DNA of 33,525 bases from Spirochaetaceae bacterium (GTDB lineage: Bacteria; Actinomycetota; Actinomycetes; JACCUZ01), in assembly GCA_026786145.1 (NCBI GenBank), contig JAJAYQ010000087.1, positions 1 through 33,525 of the forward strand, written 5' to 3'. The first letter of the stretch is position 1, and each line of letters starts with the position of its first letter. Below, in pieces: positions 22,948 through 29,589 of this stretch. Below the pieces are notes generated by a model. That model ran no database searches and was not told the DNA's origin. It saw only the letters and a list, made by a program, of their open reading frames with translations. A program made the translations under genes and the position numbers.

Positions 22948-24657
22948 TCAGGACAGACCGACGACGTTGCCGTCCTCATCGATGTCGATCCGCTCGGCCG
23001 CTGGGTGCTTCGGCAGTCCGGGCATTGTCCGCATCTCGCCGCTGATGGCGTAGACGTAGCCGGCGCCGACAGCGGCCCGGACCTCTCGCACCGGCATCCG
23101 CCAGCCGGTCGGGGCGCCCATCAGGGTCGGGTCCGACGACAGGGACAGGTGTGTCTTGGCGATGACAACCGGGAACTTCCCGTAGCCCAGCACCTCGAAC
23201 CGTCGCAGCTCCTGCGCTACCGACGGCGACAGGTCGATGCCGTCGGCGCCGTAGATCTCCCGTGCCACCAGCTCGATCTTCTCGACGAGCGGCGCGTCGA
23301 GATCGTAGAGGTAGCGGAACGACGTCGGCTCCTGCGCTGCCTCGACGACGAGCGCCGCCAGCTCCAGCGCCCCCTTCCCGCCGTCGGCGACGTGCCGGGT
23401 AACGGCTACCCGGACACCAGCCTCCGCCGCGATCTCCCGGATGACCTCGTGCTCCGACTCGTGGTCGGAGGGAAACGCGTTGATGGCTACCACCGGTGAC
23501 ACCCCGAAGCGACGCACGATCTCGATGTGGTGCGCCAGATTCGCACCACCGAGCCGGACGTCCTCGGGGTTCTCCTCGAGCATTTCCAGGGGGAGCGGGC
23601 GGCCGGCGACGACCTGGTAGCGACCGGAGTGTGTCTTCAGCGCTCGCACGGTGACGACGAGCACCGCGGCATCCGGTCGCAGCCCGGACGCCCGGCACTT
23701 CACATCGAAGAAGCGCTCGGCGCCCATGTCGGCACCGAAGCCGGCCTCGGTGAGGAGGAAGTCCGCCGTGCGGATGCCGAGCAGGTCGGCGACGACCGAG
23801 GAGTTGCCGGTGGCGATGTTGCCGAAGGGCCCGGCATGGATCAGGGCCGGCGTGTTCTCCAACGTCTGCAACAGGTTGGGCTTCACCGCATCTCGCAGCA
23901 TGACCGCCATGGCTCCAGCAGCTTTGAGGTCCTCCGCGGATACCGGCGCGCCGGCGTCGGTGTAACCCACGACGATGCGGCCCAGCCGTTCGCGCAGATC
24001 CCGCAGCGAGGTAGAGAGCGAAAGGATCACCATCACCTCACTCGCGGCGGTGATGTCGAAACCCGCCTGCCGAGGCACGCCGTCCATCCGTGCTCCGAGG
24101 CCCACGATCACGTTGCGCAGAGCACGGTCGTTGACGTCCAGCACCCGCCGCCAGGCGACCGTTCGGGTGTCGATGCCGAGGTCGTTGCCGTGGTGCAGGT
24201 GGTTGTCCACCATGGCCGTGAGCAGGTTGTGCGCCGAGGTGACCGCGTGGAAGTCGCCGGTCAGGTGCAGGTTCACGGCCTCCATCGGCACGACCTGGCT
24301 GTAGCCGGCCCCCGCGGCACCGCCCTTGATGCCGAACGTCGGTCCGAGAGATGGCTGCCGCAACGAGAGCATCGACCGGTGCCCGAGCAGCGAGAGACCC
24401 TGCGCGAGCCCGATAGCTGTGGTGGTCTTCCCCTCACCCAGGGGCGTGGGCGTCACGGCAGTGATGACGACGTACTTTGCGGGCGCCCGGTCGGCCAGAG
24501 CGGCGAGTGCCGTCGGAGCGACCTTGGCGATGTACCTGCCGTAGGGCTCCAGGTGCTCTGCCGCGATACCGGCCGGGGCCGCGACCTCCTCGATGGGCAG
24601 CAAGTCGGCAGCACGGCTGATCTCGAGGTCGCTCGGGGAGGGGTCCGTCACGCTCAC
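22948..24657 (-). CDS. fhs: Formate-tetrahydrofolate ligase
   Basis: Makes 10-formyltetrahydrofolate from formate, ATP and tetrahydrofolate in the cytoplasm. The 569-residue protein is close to the usual length of about 555. Motifs include the P-loop TPTPLGEGKTTT, LRQPSLGPTFGIKGGAAG, VNLHLTGDFHAV, DAAVLVVTVRALKTHSGR, the AINAFPSDHESE segment and the C-terminal SGEMRTMPGLPKHPA. Two close GTG starts exist (24657 and 24651); the first is listed, the second would fit a leaderless start after CATGCT. It lies 34 bases downstream of the methyltransferase gene on the same strand and may be read from the greA-led run. Confidence 0.95.
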   Translation of the reverse strand: MSVTDPSPSDLEISRAADLLPIEEVAAPAGIAAEHLEPYGRYIAKVAPTALAALADRAPAKYVVITAVTPTPLGEGKTTTAIGLAQGLSLLGHRSMLSLRQPSLGPTFGIKGGAAGAGYSQVVPMEAVNLHLTGDFHAVTSAHNLLTAMVDNHLHHGNDLGIDTRTVAWRRVLDVNDRALRNVIVGLGARMDGVPRQAGFDITAASEVMVILSLSTSLRDLRERLGRIVVGYTDAGAPVSAEDLKAAGAMAVMLRDAVKPNLLQTLENTPALIHAGPFGNIATGNSSVVADLLGIRTADFLLTEAGFGADMGAERFFDVKCRASGLRPDAAVLVVTVRALKTHSGRYQVVAGRPLPLEMLEENPEDVRLGGANLAHHIEIVRRFGVSPVVAINAFPSDHESEHEVIREIAAEAGVRVAVTRHVADGGKGALELAALVVEAAQEPTSFRYLYDLDAPLVEKIELVAREIYGADGIDLSPSVAQELRRFEVLGYGKFPVVIAKTHLSLSSDPTLMGAPTGWRMPVREVRAAVGAGYVYAISGEMRTMPGLPKHPAAERIDIDEDGNVVGLS

Positions 24658-24691
24658 AGCATGTCAGCCGTCACCCTGTCCGACGCCGCGG

Positions 24692-25450
24692 TCAGGCGCG
24701 AGCCACCGTGCACCAGGCCGAGGCCGTCACCTCGAACGGCGCTGGCGGCAGCAGCTCCGCGCACCGATCCCGTACCTGAGCCCGCCGCGCCTCGTCCCGC
24801 TGGGTCAGGTAGGCGCCTGCCGGCCCGACGCCCAGCGTGAAGGGCTCCCACCAGTCGGCGAACGTGGCGAAGTGGACGGTGACGGCCAACGTCGTCGACT
24901 CGATCTGCTGCAGACCGGCTGCTGCGCACAGCTCGGCAAGATGACCCTCGCGCGCGCCCGCGAGGCCAGACTCGTCATGCGCCTGCGGGTCGATGTCGCG
25001 CACCGCTCTCCAGAACAGCGCGAGGGGACCGCCGCCTCCGGCGTGGTCCCACACACAGGCGGCGACGCGTCCTCCCGGGCGGGTGACCCGCGCCATCTCC
25101 GCCAACCCGGTGACAGGGTCGGTCATGAAGTGCACGACGAGCTGGGCGAGCGTGAGGTCGAAGGTGTGGTCAGGAAAGGGGATCTGCTCGGCAGCGCCGG
25201 GCTGGACGTCGATGTCGGGGAAGCGTGCGCGGACCGCCGTGACGAAGGACGCGGACGGGTCGATCGCTGACACGGCCTCGGTGCCCAGACGCCGCACCAG
25301 TTCAGCTGTCAGGGCTCCGGGTCCGCAGCCGACATCCAGTGCCCGCTGACCCGCACGGACGTCGGCCCGCGTCGCGAGCTCGACCGCCAGCGGCTCTGAG
25401 AAGCGACCCATGAAGCGGCCATAGGCATCTGCCGTGACGTCGAAGCTCAC
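24692..25450 (-). CDS. Class I SAM-dependent methyltransferase
   Basis: A 252-residue methyltransferase of the UbiE/Methyltransf_11 type. Motif I is ALDVGCGPGALT, motif II lies around VSAIDPSASFV, the post-motif is AEQIPFPDHTFDLTLAQLVVHF (motif IV), and VTRPGGRVAACVWD precedes a variable substrate region. The substrate is unknown. The GTG at 25448-25450 overlaps the stop of the upstream oxidoreductase as GTGA, so this start is preferred; an ATG at 25462 is the alternative. It lies in the minus-strand run greA-IolE-like-oxidoreductase-methyltransferase-fhs. Confidence 0.85.
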   Translation of the reverse strand: MSFDVTADAYGRFMGRFSEPLAVELATRADVRAGQRALDVGCGPGALTAELVRRLGTEAVSAIDPSASFVTAVRARFPDIDVQPGAAEQIPFPDHTFDLTLAQLVVHFMTDPVTGLAEMARVTRPGGRVAACVWDHAGGGGPLALFWRAVRDIDPQAHDESGLAGAREGHLAELCAAAGLQQIESTTLAVTVHFATFADWWEPFTLGVGPAGAYLTQRDEARRAQVRDRCAELLPPAPFEVTASAWCTVARA

Positions 25451-26613
25451 AACGTGACCCATGCCCGTTCGGCGACGGACCTCGTCATGGCGTCGAGGGC
25501 TCGCGCGCTGTGCACGGCGTCCTCGACCGTGGCGCCGGGTGGCCCGCCGTCAGCGATCGACTGCAGGAACCGCGCCGCCTCGATCACCTTCAGGTCGTCG
25601 TAGCTGAGCGCTATGCCGGCGCCGGGCTGGAACGCGCCGGCCTCACCCGTACCGGGGCCGACGAACGTCGTCTGCACCGTCTGGTCGAGGTAGCCCTCGC
25701 CGACGCTGACCCCGAGCTCGCCCATCCGGCGGAAGTCCCAGGACAGCGCACCCGTGGTGCCGTGGATCTCGAAGCCGTACGTGCACTGGTCCCCGACACT
25801 GGTCCTGCTCGCCTCCAACGACCCGCGCGCGCCACCGGCGAACTGGAGCAGGCAGGACAGGTAGTCCTCGTTCTCGACCGGTCCCGGCTCGCCGCCCTCG
25901 GCCAGCGCGAAGTGGTTGGCTGCCCCGCTCGGCCGGGGTCGCTCGTCGATGAACACGGCTGTGTCGGCAACCAGCGACTCGATCGGCCCGAGCAGGTGAC
26001 GAGCGAGGTCGACCCCGTGCGACACCAGGTCGCCGAGCACGCCGGACCCACCCCGGTCGCGTTGGAACCGCCAGGTCAACGCACCGTGCGGATGTGCCGC
26101 GTAGTCGGTGAGCAGCCGGAACCGCGCGTTGGTCACCCTCCCGATGGCACCCTGCGCGACGAGGTTCCGGGCGTGCGAGACGGCCGGCGCGTTGCGGTAG
26201 TTGAACCCCACCGCGCTCTGAACTCCCGACTCGGACACTGCGGCGGCCACGCTCTCGGCATCGGCGAGGGAGAGACCGACCGGCTTCTCGATCCACAGGT
26301 GCTTGCCGGCACGGGCGACGGCTTCGCCGATCTCGCGGTGCAGGAAGTTCGGTGCGGTCACGCTCACCGCCTCGACCCGGTCGTCGGTGAGCACGGCCTG
26401 CCAGGACGTCGTGGCCGCCTCGAACCCGAACCGGGAGACAGCGTCGTCGAGCCGCTCCTGCTCCGGGTCGGCGACCACGACGAGGGACGGCGCGACCGCA
26501 AGGTCGGGGTAGTGCTGAAGGACCCTGCTGTACGCCCGGGCGTGCACCTGTCCCATCCACCCGAAGCCCACGACCGCCACGCCGAGACGCGATCTCGGGG
26601 ACCTCCTGGTCAC
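25447..26613 (-). CDS. Gfo/Idh/MocA family oxidoreductase
   Basis: A 388-residue NAD(P)-dependent sugar or inositol dehydrogenase-like enzyme. The Rossmann segment VAVVGFGWMGQVHARAY is at the N-terminus, and IEKPVGLS carries the conserved Lys. The segment GGSGVLGDLVSHGVDLARHLLG carries the Asp and His of the active site, four residues apart, and the C-terminal beta-sheet domain includes GTTGALSWDF. It is longer than the IolG at 17302 and from a different subfamily. The GTG overlaps the stop of the IolE-like gene (GTGA), so the two probably act in one pathway on an inositol or related cyclitol or sugar. Exact substrate unknown. Confidence 0.88.
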   Translation of the reverse strand: MTRRSPRSRLGVAVVGFGWMGQVHARAYSRVLQHYPDLAVAPSLVVVADPEQERLDDAVSRFGFEAATTSWQAVLTDDRVEAVSVTAPNFLHREIGEAVARAGKHLWIEKPVGLSLADAESVAAAVSESGVQSAVGFNYRNAPAVSHARNLVAQGAIGRVTNARFRLLTDYAAHPHGALTWRFQRDRGGSGVLGDLVSHGVDLARHLLGPIESLVADTAVFIDERPRPSGAANHFALAEGGEPGPVENEDYLSCLLQFAGGARGSLEASRTSVGDQCTYGFEIHGTTGALSWDFRRMGELGVSVGEGYLDQTVQTTFVGPGTGEAGAFQPGAGIALSYDDLKVIEAARFLQSIADGGPPGATVEDAVHSARALDAMTRSVAERAWVTL

Positions 26614-27467
26614 CGCAGGAACTCGATGCAGCGGGCCACGTCGAGCACCGGGCCCACTCCGGCGGCCGGCTCCCCGTCGAGCGCGCAGTCCTGCTCCAGC
26701 ACGTACCAGCCCTGGTAGCCGGCGGCTTCCAGCGCCGACACCACTCCCGCGATGTCGACGTCGCCGTCACCCAGCGGCGCGTACAGCCCCTCGCGCACCG
26801 CCCCGATGTAGCTGCTGTCACCCGCGGAGACGGTTGCCGCGACCGAGGTGCGGACGTCCTTGAGGTGCACGTGTGCGACCCGGTCGGCCGCCTGCTCCAG
26901 CAGCTCGAGCGGGTGCATGCCACCGATGAGCAGGTGCCCGGTGTCCAGGCAGAGCGCGATGTCGCTGGACTCGAGCAGCCGCAGCACCGAGTCCCGGTCC
27001 TCGATCGCCGTGCCCACGTGCGGGTGCAGCGTGGCCGTCATCCCGTGCGAGCGCACCAGGTCCTGCAGCCGGGCGAGGTTGACCACAAGGATCTTCCACT
27101 CCTCGTCGGACAACGGCACCTTGCGGTCGTAGCTGCCGTCGGCCGACTGGGCCGCGAGCACCACGACCTCCGACCCGCCGGCAGCGAGGGTGCTGATCGC
27201 CGCGGTCGCCTCCGCGAGGTCGAGGTCGGGGTCAGTGTGCAGCGTCACCGGCAGGAAGCCGCCGACCAGTCGCATGTCGTAGCGGCCGAGCTGGTCCCGC
27301 ACGTCGGCCGGCCGGGCTCCGAGATAGCCGGTCGGACCGAGCTCGGTGATGCGCAGGCCGAGGTCGCGCATCTCGCCGAGCACCCGGTCGGGCGCCATCT
27401 CATGGCCCCAGCCGGGGGCCTCGCAGACGCCCCAGGAGATGGGCGCACCGGCGACCCGCTCGATCAT
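26610..27467 (-). CDS. Inosose dehydratase IolE-like / sugar phosphate isomerase-epimerase family TIM barrel
   Basis: A 285-residue AP-endonuclease-2-family TIM barrel. The start GAPISWGVCEAPGWG is like actinobacterial IolE-type proteins. Candidate metal ligands lie in ITELGP, ALCLDTGHLLIGG, HVHLKDVR and YVLEQD. IolE dehydrates scyllo-inosose to trihydroxycyclohexane-dione, the one enzyme missing between IolG and IolD in the plus-strand operon, so this gene could supply it from 4 kb away. The family also contains epimerases, so this stays inference. It begins five bases after the greA stop with no separate promoter visible and overlaps the oxidoreductase gene by four bases. Confidence 0.78.
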   Translation of the reverse strand: MIERVAGAPISWGVCEAPGWGHEMAPDRVLGEMRDLGLRITELGPTGYLGARPADVRDQLGRYDMRLVGGFLPVTLHTDPDLDLAEATAAISTLAAGGSEVVVLAAQSADGSYDRKVPLSDEEWKILVVNLARLQDLVRSHGMTATLHPHVGTAIEDRDSVLRLLESSDIALCLDTGHLLIGGMHPLELLEQAADRVAHVHLKDVRTSVAATVSAGDSSYIGAVREGLYAPLGDGDVDIAGVVSALEAAGYQGWYVLEQDCALDGEPAAGVGPVLDVARCIEFLR

Positions 27468-27472
27468 CGGGG

Positions 27473-27964
27473 TCAGCTGACGAACGGCTCGGTGTCGACG
27501 ATCTCGACCTCGACCTTGTTGCCGTTGGGGGCGACGAAGGTCGCCGACTCACCCTTGTGCTTGCCGTTGATGGCGGAGCCCAGGGGGGACTTCTCGGAGT
27601 AGACCTCGATGCCGTCGCCGGCGACCTCGCGCGACCCGAGCAGGAACCGCATCGGCTCGCCGGCCACCTTGGCCGTGACCACCGTGCCGGGGGCGACGAC
27701 CCCCGCGGGCGCCTTAGGTGCCTCACCGACCTGAGCCGAGTCGAGCAGCTGTTGGAGCTGGCGGATGCGGGCCTCGCGCTTGCCCTGCTCGTCCTTGGCG
27801 GCGTGATAGCCGCCGTTCTCCTTGAGGTCGCCCTCCTCGCGGGCCGCCTCGATGCGCTTGACGATCTCGGCCCTGCCCTCGCCGGAGAGGAAGTCGAACT
27901 CCTCCTTGAGCCGGTCGTGTGCCTCCTGGGTCAGCCAGGTGACGCTCTCGGTGGTCTCGGTCAC
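27473..27964 (-). CDS. greA: Transcription elongation factor GreA
   Basis: Binds the RNA polymerase secondary channel and stimulates cleavage of backtracked RNA. The 163-residue protein has the N-terminal coiled coil (WLTQEAHDRLKEEFDFL onward) with the acidic tip AREEGDLKENGGYHAAKDEQ (Glu43, Glu44, Asp46). The C-terminal FKBP-like domain carries SREVAGDGIEVYSEKSPLGSAI. The GTG at 27962-27964 is chosen because AGGAG (27971-27975) lies six bases upstream and actinobacterial GreA proteins start at this level; the frame stays open 13 codons further. TAGCCT at 27994-27999 is a likely -10. It heads an unexpected run of sugar and one-carbon genes. Confidence 0.95.
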   Translation of the reverse strand: MTETTESVTWLTQEAHDRLKEEFDFLSGEGRAEIVKRIEAAREEGDLKENGGYHAAKDEQGKREARIRQLQQLLDSAQVGEAPKAPAGVVAPGTVVTAKVAGEPMRFLLGSREVAGDGIEVYSEKSPLGSAINGKHKGESATFVAPNGNKVEVEIVDTEPFVS

Positions 27965-27999
27965 GGCGTACTCCTGAGTCGGGGGAAACGTCGAGGCTA
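27965..27999 (-). promoter_or_regulatory. greA promoter and ribosome binding site
   Basis: On the minus strand TAGCCT (27994-27999) fits a -10 element, and AGGAG (27971-27975) lies six bases before the GTG. This is one of the few starts in the window with both a clear leader and a strong Shine-Dalgarno sequence, in contrast to the many leaderless-looking starts. Confidence 0.5.
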
Positions 28000-28021
28000 A
28001 CAAGCGTTGCGCTGGACCCGC

Positions 28022-28435
28022 CTAATCGACGGCATCCACGGCATCGCAGCGACCGATGACGGCGCTGACTGCCCGGTCGCGGGTCCGCAGGGTGATCCTG
28101 CCCTCGTCGCGTTCTTCCCGGGAGGGGTCGAGGACGATGTCGCCCACCCCGACGACCTCGCGGGTCCGGCTCAGTGCCTGGACACTGCACCCGACCGGGC
28201 CGGCGCCGCCCCCGGAGACGGCGACCGTGACCTCGATGGCTTCGTCGGAGACGACCGTGAAGGCCGTCACCTCCCCGCGTACGCCCGGCGAGGCAGCACC
28301 CAGCGCCGCCCACAGCACCCACGCGAGGAAGGCGACCGACAGCACGGCCGCGGCCGCGACCGTTACGCGGCGCCCGCGCGGGGAGCGCTCGCCATAACGG
28401 GCCGCCGGCCTGGCGCTGGCCTGCTGCACGGGCAC
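28022..28435 (-). CDS. DUF4307 single-pass membrane protein
   Basis: A 137-residue protein with a short N-terminus (ASARPAARYGERSPRGRR, the Arg-Tyr-Gly pattern of DUF4307), one membrane helix at about residues 24-47 (VTVAAAAVLSVAFLAWVLWA) and an extracytoplasmic beta-rich domain with one Cys pair (GCSV and GRCD). The function is unknown; the family lies between greA and mca in mycobacteria and other actinobacteria (Rv1081c-like). The start is set at GTG 28433-28435; a second GTG two codons later is possible. It is divergent from mca across 42 bases and lies 57 bases upstream of greA on the same strand. Confidence 0.82.
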   Translation of the reverse strand: MPVQQASARPAARYGERSPRGRRVTVAAAAVLSVAFLAWVLWAALGAASPGVRGEVTAFTVVSDEAIEVTVAVSGGGAGPVGCSVQALSRTREVVGVGDIVLDPSREERDEGRITLRTRDRAVSAVIGRCDAVDAVD

Positions 28436-28477
28436 CTCGTGGGGAATGTCGTCGGTGGCTTGGGCGATGATTGTCTC
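28436..28477. promoter_or_regulatory. Divergent promoter between the DUF4307 gene and mca
   Basis: Only 42 bases separate the starts. On the plus strand GATGAT (28466-28471) ends six bases before the mca GTG, a leaderless spacing. On the minus strand GACATT ends nine bases before the DUF4307 GTG. No strong Shine-Dalgarno sequence precedes mca. Confidence 0.35.
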
Positions 28478-29374
28478 GTGAGCGACCAAATGCGGCTGAT
28501 GGCGGTCCACGCCCATCCCGACGACGAGTCCAGCAAGGGTGCGGCCACGATGGCCCGCTATGTCGCCGAAGGGGTCGACGTGCACGTCGTCACCTGCACG
28601 GGCGGAGAACGTGGCTCGATCCTCAACCCCAACCTGCAGCACGACGAAAATGTCCTCGCCAACCTGACCGACGTCCGTCGCCGGGAGATGGCGGCCGCCC
28701 GCGAGATCCTCGGTGTCCGGCAGGACTGGCTGGGCTGGGTCGACTCGGGCCTGCCCGAGGGCGACCCGCTGCCGCCGCTGCCCGAGGGGTGCTTCGGCCT
28801 GATGGACGTCGAGGTGGCGGCCGAGCCGCTGGTGCGGCTGATCCGGTCGTTCCGGCCGCACGTGATGACGACGTACGACGAGAACGGCGGCTACCCGCAC
28901 CCCGACCACGTCATGTGCCACAAGATCTCGATGCACGCGTTCGATGCCGCTGGTGCGACCGGTGACGCCGACGCCTACCCCGACGCCGGGGAGCCCTGGT
29001 CGCCGCAGAAGATCTACTACAACCAGACGTTCACCAAGGCTCGTACGACCGCGTTGCACGAGGCCATGCTCGCCGCCGGTCTCGAGTCGCCGTACGGCGA
29101 GTGGCTGAAGAACTGGGAGGACCGCGAGGAGCGCCAGATCACGGCCAAGGTGCCGTGCGGCGACTACTTCGAGGTGCGCGACCGGGCGCTGCTCGCCCAC
29201 GCCACGCAGGTCGACCCCGACGGTCCGTGGTTCCACTGCCCGCTGGATCTGCAGCGGGAGGTCTGGCCGACCGAGGACTTCGAGCTCGGCAAGGCCGTCA
29301 TCGAGGTGACCGCGCCCGAGGACGACCTGTTCGCCGGGTTGCGCGAGTCGGTGCGGTCCGGGGCGCCGTCGTGA
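28478..29374 (+). CDS. mca: Mycothiol S-conjugate amidase
   Basis: A zinc amidase of the PIG-L/LmbE fold, 298 residues. It cleaves mycothiol-toxin conjugates into a mercapturic acid and glucosaminyl-inositol, a detoxification step specific to mycothiol-using actinobacteria. Zinc ligands lie in VHAHPDDESSKGAA near the N-terminus and in the YPHPDHVMCH motif. The Lys after DDESS is the residue that separates Mca from the biosynthetic deacetylase MshB. CTGGERGSILNP and WLGWVDSGLPEGD are also typical. The GTG at 28478 gives the same N-terminal length as known Mca proteins. Its stop overlaps the next gene (GTGA). Confidence 0.96.
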   Translation: MSDQMRLMAVHAHPDDESSKGAATMARYVAEGVDVHVVTCTGGERGSILNPNLQHDENVLANLTDVRRREMAAAREILGVRQDWLGWVDSGLPEGDPLPPLPEGCFGLMDVEVAAEPLVRLIRSFRPHVMTTYDENGGYPHPDHVMCHKISMHAFDAAGATGDADAYPDAGEPWSPQKIYYNQTFTKARTTALHEAMLAAGLESPYGEWLKNWEDREERQITAKVPCGDYFEVRDRALLAHATQVDPDGPWFHCPLDLQREVWPTEDFELGKAVIEVTAPEDDLFAGLRESVRSGAPS

Positions 29375-29589
29375 CCTGGCTGACGCTGTGGCAGGTGGCG
29401 GTCGCCGAGAGCAAGGTGACCCCCGGGGTGCTGGGGTTCCTGGTCGTGGCCCTGCTCGGCGTGGCCACCTATCTGCTCATCCGCTCGATGAACCGCCAGA
29501 TCCGGCGCATCGACCTGCCCCCGAACGAGACGGAACCGGATGAGGAGCTCCCGGACGACCCGGTCAGTGGTGCGGCTGACCGTCCGTGA
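29371..29589 (+). CDS. Small single-span membrane protein downstream of mca (Rv1083-like)
   Basis: A 72-residue protein with one membrane helix at about residues 18-38 (VTPGVLGFLVVALLGVATYL), a basic juxtamembrane segment (RSMNRQIRRIDLP) that fits a cytoplasmic C-terminus, and an acidic Pro/Asp/Glu-rich tail. The GTG start overlaps the mca stop (GTGA). A similar small membrane gene follows mca in mycobacteria (Rv1083), which supports it as a real conserved gene. The function is unknown. Its last 26 bases overlap the end of the convergent GGDEF-EAL gene. Confidence 0.82.
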   Translation: MTWLTLWQVAVAESKVTPGVLGFLVVALLGVATYLLIRSMNRQIRRIDLPPNETEPDEELPDDPVSGAADRP

